A DNA stretch of 34,810 nt from Methylocucumis oryzae (GTDB lineage: Bacteria; Pseudomonadota; Gammaproteobacteria; Methylococcales; Methylomonadaceae), in assembly GCF_000963695.1 (NCBI RefSeq), contig NZ_LAJX01000187.1:1-34810 (forward strand), in the 5' to 3' direction. Shown one piece after another: positions 28,988 to 34,810 of the stretch. Under the pieces are notes generated by a model, which was not told the origin of the DNA, did not search any database, and saw only the letters and a program-made list of their open reading frames with translations. Numbering within the stretch: the stretch's first letter is position 1; each line of letters starts with the position of its first letter. The translations under genes were made by a program, and so were the position numbers.

Positions 28988-29344
28988 ATGAAAAAGAACA
29001 AGAAAACAAAACCGGCTGGACTTAACGAACAAACGATTGCGGTAGGCGATTTATATTGCACGACCGCCAATCAATATCGTGCGGTATTGGCTATAAAAGG
29101 TGAGTTTTTAATTTATGCACCTAGCGCAGAAGGCATGGAACCCTTAAGTCCGACTGCTAAAGAACTGCCATTTAACAACTCACCCCACAAAAAATGCCAA
29201 CTCGCCACGTTTGCCCAAAAAAGCTACCAAGAATTTGATTTTATGGGTAGCAAAGCGTTAAGACATACCTTGACTGAATCTCAACTAGCCGAAGCAGTGG
29301 CTCAAAGTAATGCGAAGTTGGCGATAGCGGCGTTGTTGGCGTAG
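28988..29344 (+). CDS. Hypothetical protein, 118 residues
   Basis: I do not recognise the family. The N-terminus is Lys-rich (MKKNKKTKPAG), followed by a short beta-rich core (TIAVGDLYCTTANQYRAVLA, then GEFLIYAP) and an Ala-rich helical C-terminus. No signal peptide or membrane segment. Codon use is like the core genes around it. It is isolated between the small membrane gene and a repeat. Confidence 0.65.
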   Translation: MKKNKKTKPAGLNEQTIAVGDLYCTTANQYRAVLAIKGEFLIYAPSAEGMEPLSPTAKELPFNNSPHKKCQLATFAQKSYQEFDFMGSKALRHTLTESQLAEAVAQSNAKLAIAALLA

Positions 29345-29394
29345 ATAGGTGTGCTGTTGGTATTTACTGGCGGGTAAATTCAATCCTAACGGGG

Positions 29395-29486
29395 TAAGAT
29401 GCGTACCTCACATAGGTTGTGCAGAACAATGTGAGGCGCAACGTTCGCGAGCGATGCGCCTCCTAACGTCGGCAGCATCCTATCAG
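29395..29486 (-). repeat. 92-bp repeat, copy 1
   Basis: Same family and orientation as 29925-30016, about 86% identical over 92 bp. It contains two stem-loops: CCTCACAT/ATGTGAGG and AGGCGCA/TGCGCCT. It lies 3 bp beyond the stop of the GFA-family gene. Short palindromic dispersed repeat; no ORF. Confidence 0.75.
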
Positions 29487-29489
29487 CGT

Positions 29490-29900
29490 TCATGGCTCAT
29501 AACCTAAAGATGGTGGGCCTTCTGGATATTGTGGTAAGCTGTCCGTAATCTTAAGCCACGGTTGCTTTGAAGATACCCAAAAGTGCATGTCAGGCTTGAA
29601 CAGTGACGGTTCGTCTAGGCTGCCTGCTGTTAAGCCGATGACTCCAGCAGAAACACGCCGCGAGAAAATGCTGGAACCACAATGCGAACAAAAACCGCGC
29701 TCAAGAGCTTCTGAAGAGTTAAAGGTGCTGATTGGGCCAGAGATAACAACATGTTCAATGCGCATGAGTACCCGAGCATTGAAAGCAGCGCCGATAACTT
29801 TTTGACAAGCCTTACAGTGACATACCCTCTGGTTCAAAGGATCAGAAGTCGTTTCATAACGCACGGCACCACATAAACAGCCACCACGGAATAAAGTCAT
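29490..29900 (-). CDS. GFA-family (glutathione-dependent formaldehyde-activating-like) zinc protein
   Basis: 136 residues with the Mss4-like zinc-binding pattern of the GFA family: GGCLCGAVRYE (CxC), RVCHCKACQKV (CxCxxC) and GFCSHCGSS (CxxC). Only some family members act on the glutathione-formaldehyde adduct; most have no known substrate, so the function is open. ATG 29898-29900 has AAGGAG 9-10 bases upstream. It is flanked on both sides by copies of the same 92-bp repeat, in direct orientation, and is preceded on its strand by an attC-like site. Confidence 0.85.
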   Translation of the reverse strand: MTLFRGGCLCGAVRYETTSDPLNQRVCHCKACQKVIGAAFNARVLMRIEHVVISGPISTFNSSEALERGFCSHCGSSIFSRRVSAGVIGLTAGSLDEPSLFKPDMHFWVSSKQPWLKITDSLPQYPEGPPSLGYEP

Positions 29901-29924
29901 TCAGCAAGCTCCTTGTTAACTTGA

Positions 29925-30016
29925 TAAGATGAGCGCCTTACATAGGTTGTGTCGAGCAACGTGAGGCGCAACGTTCGCGAGCGATGCATCTCCTAACATC
30001 GGCTGCATCCTATCAG
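29925..30016 (-). repeat. 92-bp repeat, copy 2
   Basis: Direct repeat of 29395-29486. Its outer ends extend into an inverted repeat, ATAAGATG-AGCGC against GCGC-ATCTTAT (29924-30027), which copy 1 lacks on the side facing the GFA gene. Copy 2 therefore looks like the more complete unit. Confidence 0.75.
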
Positions 30017-30045
30017 CGCATCTTATTGTGTTGCCTAAATCTCCA

Positions 30046-30119
30046 AAAGCCTAACAATAAAGGTAACTTGCCGGTAAATGCGTAGCGTTTGACGGTCAAG
30101 TTGACCCGCTGATTAGCCA
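30046..30119 (-). other. attC-like site behind the TIR-domain gene
   Basis: On the minus strand, R''-like GGCTAATC (containing the TAA stop of the TIR gene) is followed by GGTCAACTTGACCG, a loop, CGGCAAGTTACC and R' GTTAGGC (30046-30052), a perfect GTTRRRY. The arms pair over 12 bp with two unpaired bases (a G and a T) on one side only, the extrahelical-base pattern typical of attC. R'' deviates from RYYYAAC. About 74 bp, within the normal range. It differs from the attC sites at 6.9-7.5 kb. Confidence 0.5.
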
Positions 30120-31143
30120 TCTACTGCTCTCTCAAAGGTGCGCAAAATTATGTGTGGTAACTCTCTCGAAATCATGTGCAGTTCTTTTGAGCTTGAAAAC
30201 TGCTCACGCATCATTGGATGATCAAATGAGAACTCAAGTATTCGCGAGAACTCTCGCATTGCTGTGTTTTTGTCTTCCTTTGAGGCTCTGGATTTAAAAA
30301 ATTTTTATTACTTCCATCCCTGCTTCATATATCCAAGGAAAGTCTGTGCGAACAATAGCTAATACCATCTGCAAACCAATGAAATTGTCGCTACTCAAAG
30401 AGGATAAGTGCATGAGTTCCTCAAGTATCATTGGATGATACCTTCGACCCTTTTTGATACCTGCGATCTCTTGTCGGTCAAGTCTGGATAGAATTTCCCT
30501 AACAATTTGGCGTGTCTCCTCTAGCTGCGAGCCAAATGAGCCATCCGGGTTTCTGATTAATTTCTGATTACTTCTGGATAGCTCAAGAATTTCTTCCAAT
30601 ATCTCTTGATTATCTGGCCCGTCATCTTGTTTATTATTTTCTGATTCTTCAGCTTCGTCAGCTTGGCCTTTTATCGCGTTAAGATCATTTTCCAGTGTCG
30701 GATACCAAACGCCAAATGCTTTCACAAGTCGCTCTTCAGATAACCCGTTTTCTCCACAGGCCTTGTTTAAAGTACGCACGAGTTTTTTGAATGTCTTCTT
30801 TCTCAAATATCGTCGATTGAAATTGAAGAATTGGTCCATCAACCTCGGAACGTTTAATGTCAAACAAGAAAGGGCTAACAAACGATTTGTCCATAGTCTT
30901 TGATAGCGCCCCAGCCTCGAATGTCAGCCACGGGGCGCTGATATTCTCCTTTGTTACGCAGAGGATCCCAAACGTTGAATCTTCTAATTCTTTTGCAATG
31001 TCTGTACTCCAGCGAGCCCCTTTATCTATGTCTTCTGAAGACACATAGGGAGTAATTTCCTGAATAACGGACGGCAGCCAATCTCGAAACACCAAGGCAA
31101 CTTTATGGCTTTTGGTGCCGGACCAGCTTAGAAATACTTTCAT
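30113..31143 (-). CDS. TIR-domain protein (two frameshifts), possible defence effector
   Basis: The N-terminal about 140 residues form a TIR-like domain: MKVFLSWSGTKSHKVALVF, the acidic YVSSEDIDKGARW loop, and APWLTFEAGALSK with a Glu where TIR NADases have their catalytic residue. The C-terminal part is helical and charged. ATG 31141-31143 has AAGGAGA upstream. The frame breaks at a T6 run (plus 30783-30788; five gives DIQKLVRTLNKACGENG) and again near 30294-30305, after which a hidden frame continues KSRASKEDKNTAMREFSRIL to TAA at 30113-30115, so the protein is about 342 residues, not two fragments. TIR proteins of bacteria often degrade NAD in anti-phage defence; that role here is inference. 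The gene ends in an attC-like site. Confidence 0.72.
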
Positions 31144-31188
31144 TGAATCTCCTTGTAGGTTCTTGTATGGCCAACTAGTAATTAAATG

Positions 31189-31416
31189 GTTTCTGTGTAA
31201 CTTCTCATTAGTTGCGGGTAGATTATAAATCAAAGAGTTATATAGCTAAAAAATCTGTTAAAACTGATAATGAACGTTATTTTTAACACCAATGCATCGT
31301 AAGTTATTGATTTGTTGTTCACGAGAGATTAAAAATACGATTTTTCTTGAAATTTCACAATTATAAGTCATTGAAAAATAAGCTTACCTGTGACTAATGA
31401 GAAGTTACGTTTCTGT
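31189..31416. mobile_element. 212-bp MITE with IS66-type ends and 8-bp target duplication
   Basis: The element is 31197-31408. Its ends are perfect inverted repeats of 16 bp, GTAACTTCTCATTAGT and its complement, extending to 24 bp with three mismatches. It is flanked directly on both sides by GTTTCTGT (31189-31196 and 31409-31416), an 8-bp target-site duplication. Ends starting GTAA plus an 8-bp duplication are features of the IS66 family. The interior is AT-rich with no ORF, so it must have been moved by a transposase in trans. It lies 46 bp upstream of the TIR gene start and may affect its transcription. Confidence 0.88.
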
Positions 31417-31575
31417 ATATTTAGCAAAAGCATATTACTACAACAATTTTCTGAATTGCTTGAATTTCTTTTCCGTATATCATTCAGTCTATGGCAACCA
31501 CTGTTTTGAAAAAGTTTGTGTAGGTTGTTTGGTCAGGCGTTCAGCATAGCTCATTCTATTTTCATGTAGGTAATT
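31417..31575. other. AT-rich intergenic region upstream of the delta-60 gene
   Basis: With the MITE, this fills the 432 bp between the divergent TIR and delta-60 genes. No ORF of note. GTAGG lies 5 bases ahead of the delta-60 ATG as a plausible ribosome site. No convincing promoter was singled out. Confidence 0.4.
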
Positions 31576-33150
31576 ATGACAGATAACACAGCTCCTAGCT
31601 TTATTTTTGATGGTCGTGGCCAAATAACCACTGATTTTAATCGTGGTGAGGATGTTGCGCGCGTTATTAAAGTGCAAGCTGACGGCAAGATTGTGGTCGC
31701 AGGTTATAGCTTTAACGGCAAAACGTTTGATATGGCGATTGTTCGCTATTTAAGTAGCGGCGCGTTAGACACTAAATTTGGCGATAACGGTATGGTGACT
31801 ACTTCATTGAGTAGCGCTGATGACGCGGCTTATTCCGTGTTATTACAAGATGACGGCAAAATAGTCGTAGTGGGTACGAGTGGTTCTGGCCGTAATGCCC
31901 AATTTGCGTTAGTACGTTATTTGCCTAATGGCAAGCTTGATACTAGCTTTGGCGAGCGTGGCACGGTCGTTACTGCTATTGGCAATGGCGATGATGAGGC
32001 ATATGGCGCGGTGCTGCAAGCGAACGGCAAGATTATCGTGGTCGGCGCGAGTTATAACGGTCACGATTATGATATTGCGTTAGTTCGCTATACGACAGCC
32101 GGGTTAGTGGATAAGAGCTTTACTGGTGATGGCATTTATACTTTAGACCTAGATAACAGTTTAGATGGTGCGCAAGCGGTGGCATTACAAGCGGATGGCA
32201 AGCTATTAGTGGGCGGTATTAACTATAAAGACGGTTTTGCTTATTTTGCGTTGGTACGTTATCTGAGTAATGGCGAGTTAGATCGTAGCTTCTCTAAAGA
32301 CGGTATCGTGATGACCGAGTTAGGTGATTATGACGATGAAGCAAATTCAATTATCGTGCAAGCCGATGGCAAAATCTTAGTCGCTGGCGTGCATTACAAC
32401 GGTGATGATACTGATTTCGCTGTCGTGCGTTATTTAGCTAATGGCCAGCTAGATAATGCGTTTGGCAATAATGGCATTGTGATTACAGGCTTAAGCACGA
32501 CTAAGGAACAGGCGTATTCGGTAGCGTTACAACAGGATGGCAAAATTCTGGTGACGGGCAGTATTGAGAGCAATGGTAATGCCGCCGATTTCGCGCTATT
32601 GCGCTATAACACTAATGGTACGCTAGATAACAGCTTTGGTTCTTTGTATGACCAAACGAGCTTAGACCATATTGCTGAATACCGCGAGGGAGGTAATCCG
32701 ATTGCATTGGATAGCGAGGTGAGGATTTACGATTTAGAGCTAGCTGCACAAGGTCATTATAGCCGGGCTAGTTTGCGTATAGAGCGGCATGGCGGTGGCG
32801 ACAGTCACGATAGATATTCCGGCTTAGGTCAACTGAATTTAAGTCAAGGTAAAGCCGTCGTCAATGGCGTAGAAATAGGCACGGTTTATTCTACGCAGAC
32901 TTATTTATCTATTGTGTTCAACTCAAATGCAACGCAAAAGCTTATCAATCAGACGTTATCGTCGATAGCGTTTAGTAGCACAGCTCAGTCCCTGCCAGAT
33001 ACCATAACCGTAGATTGGCTTTTTAGCGATGGTAATCATGCCAGCCAGCAAGGGGAGGGCGGCGCACAAACTGTGCTGGGCATGACAACGGTGCAAACAT
33101 TAGCTGAGCTAGATGCTGTTACCGTGATTGGTGTTAACCCCGTTATCTAG
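31576..33150 (+). CDS. Delta-60 repeat protein with adhesin-type C-terminal module
   Basis: 524 residues. The first about 365 are tandem copies, each 53-54 residues, of a delta-60 (DUF5122-type) beta-propeller-like unit: each has QxDGKIVVxG, FALVRYLxxGxLDxSFG and NGxV/DGIV; about seven copies. The rest (from EYREGGNPIALDSEVRIYDL to the end) resembles a module repeated in very large RTX/cadherin-like surface proteins (GLGQLNLSQGKAVVNGVEIG, LSSIAFSSTAQS, VDWLFSDGN). No signal peptide and no RTX nonapeptides or type I secretion signal are visible, so it may be the shortened remnant of a longer exported protein. The frame is intact despite its length. Role unknown, perhaps surface-associated. Confidence 0.85.
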   Translation: MTDNTAPSFIFDGRGQITTDFNRGEDVARVIKVQADGKIVVAGYSFNGKTFDMAIVRYLSSGALDTKFGDNGMVTTSLSSADDAAYSVLLQDDGKIVVVGTSGSGRNAQFALVRYLPNGKLDTSFGERGTVVTAIGNGDDEAYGAVLQANGKIIVVGASYNGHDYDIALVRYTTAGLVDKSFTGDGIYTLDLDNSLDGAQAVALQADGKLLVGGINYKDGFAYFALVRYLSNGELDRSFSKDGIVMTELGDYDDEANSIIVQADGKILVAGVHYNGDDTDFAVVRYLANGQLDNAFGNNGIVITGLSTTKEQAYSVALQQDGKILVTGSIESNGNAADFALLRYNTNGTLDNSFGSLYDQTSLDHIAEYREGGNPIALDSEVRIYDLELAAQGHYSRASLRIERHGGGDSHDRYSGLGQLNLSQGKAVVNGVEIGTVYSTQTYLSIVFNSNATQKLINQTLSSIAFSSTAQSLPDTITVDWLFSDGNHASQQGEGGAQTVLGMTTVQTLAELDAVTVIGVNPVI

Positions 33151-33226
33151 CCTAAGCCATTAAAGTAAAGATCGGGCGTTATTTATCTAAAAGCCAAATA
33201 TTGCAATAGACATTTTAGGCACACAC

Positions 33227-34273
33227 ATGACTGTTCCTCTATTTACAACGACATCCTCGAAACAAGAAGCCGCAATAAGACGAGCCATTATCAGCGTTGT
33301 GCCGGATTATTTTGCCTGGACAGAGGAGATGCAAGAACGTTATCGCGCCAATATGCCTAGCGATGACCGTTCCCGTATCCTGCAAATCTTGCTCAAAGCC
33401 TTATTTGGTATCAAAACCACGAGTCATGAAGAAACTGAAACGGCACTTGAATCCTTTGATGACGAACACTACCTGTTGCTAAACAGCACCATGCTACAAC
33501 TAACAGGGATAGGTGACGATTTATTTTTCTTGAATGAATACCTGGCAGAAAACACCAGCTTACTTGATTTTGAAACCGTCTACGATTACGACCATGCCGA
33601 CTATGTTTTTCAAGAATCGATGCGGCAACAGGATAATCCCAGCCATATCGCAAAACCTTATCGAGGCAGTTTGCATTATCGGTGGGCGCGGTTGCAAATC
33701 AACGGTGTGTTCCATTACGCCAATCTCTGCACATTAGCCGCTTATATGCATAGCAAACTCGAAGAGCTGGGTTTCGATAAAATCAGCCAAATGATTCCAC
33801 ATGAATATGTTGATGGTGAAAGCCACGGTAAACGGGAAGGGCAGGGAACAATTTTTGATATTCGACTTGAGGCTGGAGGATTGGAGCCGCAACTGGATGA
33901 ACTGAATAGTCGATATTACAACTATTTGTCCACGCGCGTTGAAAGTCTTCTAAATGACTATCATGCCGCTGCATCCAAGCGAGTATACCAGCTTGATGGC
34001 AACCAAGAATCCGAACCGAGTAAGGATTTTGTCTTCACTGACATAAGCGCCTTACAAGCAGTGCGATTTAAACATTTTATGAAAGACTGCAACGCCATCC
34101 AAGGTGACCCAGCCGAGTTAAAGATATTGCTTGAACGAGAATATCAAGCTGCGATTGGCTTTCTTGAACACAGTCACCAAGACATTATGGCGAATTTCGA
34201 CCCGAAAGTTGTTAAACTTCGCAAAAAGATGAAAGTGATTATCGCTGATGAGGCAGCAAAGGATTTGTTGTAG
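33227..34273 (+). CDS. Unrecognised 348-residue protein next to the CRISPR leader
   Basis: I do not recognise a family. The product is soluble, acidic in the first half and mostly helical, with no signal peptide or membrane span. Notable segments are FDDEHYLLLNSTMLQLTGIG, DFETVYDYDHADYVFQES, SLHYRWARLQINGVFHYANL and a Lys-rich C-terminal KVVKLRKKMKVIIADEAAKD. No nuclease, helicase or RNA-binding motif is obvious, and no Csy/Cas6f features. It ends where the CRISPR leader begins, the place usually taken by cas6f in type I-F loci. An unbroken frame of this length with codon use like its neighbours makes it a real gene. Confidence 0.75.
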   Translation: MTVPLFTTTSSKQEAAIRRAIISVVPDYFAWTEEMQERYRANMPSDDRSRILQILLKALFGIKTTSHEETETALESFDDEHYLLLNSTMLQLTGIGDDLFFLNEYLAENTSLLDFETVYDYDHADYVFQESMRQQDNPSHIAKPYRGSLHYRWARLQINGVFHYANLCTLAAYMHSKLEELGFDKISQMIPHEYVDGESHGKREGQGTIFDIRLEAGGLEPQLDELNSRYYNYLSTRVESLLNDYHAAASKRVYQLDGNQESEPSKDFVFTDISALQAVRFKHFMKDCNAIQGDPAELKILLEREYQAAIGFLEHSHQDIMANFDPKVVKLRKKMKVIIADEAAKDLL

Positions 34274-34444
34274 TTGTATTGAACCGTTATCAGCATAATG
34301 CTATTTTGACCAAAAAATTTTCTGCTCTTTAACAATGTAAATAAATTCATAATGTTACACGATTATGCTTTACAGATGGTAAAAAATAGGCTAATCCACT
34401 TGCAGCCCTTGTCGCAATTGGCTTCAAGGCTTTTTATAATCTGG
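34274..34444 (+). promoter_or_regulatory. CRISPR leader
   Basis: 171 AT-rich bases directly before the first repeat, without an ORF. The stretch TTTTCTGCTCTTTAACAATG (34318-34337) resembles the conserved part of type I-F leaders as I remember them. A TATAAT at 34435-34440 lies just upstream of repeat 1, but without a well-spaced -35. Orientation and position imply that array transcription runs on the plus strand. Confidence 0.7.
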
Positions 34445-34810
34445 GTTTACTGCCGCACAGGCAGCTTAGAAACAGCCAAAAAAACACAAACAAATCAATT
34501 AGTTAGTTTACTGCCGCACAGGCAGCTTAGAAACCGATGCTTGCAACATCGGCTTTTTTTTTTGTTCGTTTACTGCCGCACAGGCAGCTTAGAAAAGCCC
34601 GGCATTAGTTTGATATGCTGGCTTTCCGTTTACTGCCGCACAGGCAGCTTAGAAAGATTGGCTACCAATCGGCGCTGTTACACTAATGTTTACTGCCGCA
34701 CAGGCAGCTTAGAAAGCCCGTATCACCGCCCGTATCGCCGCCCGTATGTTTACTGCCGCACAGGCAGCTTAGAAAAATTTCAAGTTCTTCTGGAACATCA
34801 AAAGCAGTTT
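34445..34810 (+). CRISPR. Type I-F CRISPR array, first six repeats, runs off the window
   Basis: Six identical 28-bp repeats start at 34445, 34506, 34568, 34628, 34688 and 34748. Each begins GTTTACTGCCG, has the CTGCC-gcaca-GGCAG stem-loop bound by Cas6f in type I-F, and ends CAGCTTAGAAA. Spacers are 33, 34, 32, 32, 32 and 31 nt; the last four bases (GTTT, 34807-34810) start a seventh repeat. The perfect repeats and AT-rich leader suggest the leader-proximal, recent end. No cas gene occurs in the window; they could lie beyond the right edge or elsewhere. Confidence 0.97.

Noticed and set aside
29395-30016. The two 92-bp repeats as attC sites of a GFA cassette
   Set aside because: They contain GTTAGGA but no proper GTTRRRY/RYYYAAC pair at their ends, and each forms two separate hairpins rather than one long one.
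33227-34273. The 348-residue gene as a divergent cas6f or csy gene
   Set aside because: It is longer than Cas6f (about 190 residues) and lacks its Arg-rich helix and catalytic His context; no Csy1-3 likeness was recognised.
33227-34810. Tn7-like CRISPR-associated transposon (I-F3)
   Set aside because: No tnsA, tnsB, tnsC or tniQ and no transposon end is visible; the repeat is a normal type I-F repeat.

Overview
The window looks like chromosome from a gammaproteobacterium. The evidence is FabA/FabB unsaturated fatty acid synthesis, Hda, TtcA, YajQ, Slt, the type IV pilus ATPase PilU, an aryl-polyene-type (APE) gene block and a type I-F CRISPR array. Codon use leans towards A/T. A methanotroph-like lineage (Methylococcales) would fit, but that is only an impression and nothing here proves it.

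Layout. 1-1033: 3' part of glgA. 1227-6079: five co-directional, tightly spaced genes matching the tail of an aryl polyene cluster (halogenase-like flavoprotein, then ketosynthase, dehydratase, ketoreductase and ketosynthase in the order of apeO-P-Q-R). 6074-9400: a chromosomal integron. A divergent intI, carrying an in-frame TGA, is followed on its upstream side by three minus-strand gene cassettes separated by attC sites (a membrane protein, a small Cys-rich protein, and a beta-carbonic-anhydrase-like enzyme). 9561-11457: a large lipoprotein of unknown function. 11533-28704: mostly core genes (uvrD, an LpxH-like metallophosphatase, wrbA, a DUF2069 gene, hda, a panE-like gene, an aldo/keto reductase, a polysaccharide deacetylase, a TerA-like gene, yajQ, cca, slt, fabA, fabB, ttcA, pilU). 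28664-31575: an accessory stretch with small hypotheticals, a GFA-family gene between two 92-bp direct repeats, a TIR-domain gene ending in an attC-like site, and a 212-bp IS66-like MITE with an intact 8-bp target duplication. 31576-34273: a delta-60-repeat protein and an unrecognised 348-residue protein. 34274-34810: leader and first six repeats of a type I-F CRISPR array that runs off the window; no cas gene is in view.

A property of the whole sequence matters for reading it. About twenty genes' worth of reading frame is broken by single-base changes, nearly always inside homopolymers (A, T or G runs), and the interrupted frame resumes intact immediately afterwards, even in genes expected to be essential (fabA, fabB, hda). 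Spacer lengths in the CRISPR array deviate from 32 nt only where a homopolymer is present. I therefore read most frameshifts as sequencing or assembly errors and give whole-gene coordinates across them. The TGA in intI and the TAG in cassette 2 are different: they are substitution-type stops in an otherwise continuous frame and are better candidates for real decay.

How it fits together: the left part holds a partial APE pigment pathway and a decaying integron; the middle is housekeeping (lipid synthesis, replication control, repair, tRNA maturation, cell wall turnover, pili); the right end is an accessory zone with possible defence functions (TIR protein, CRISPR array) shaped by small mobile or repeated elements.
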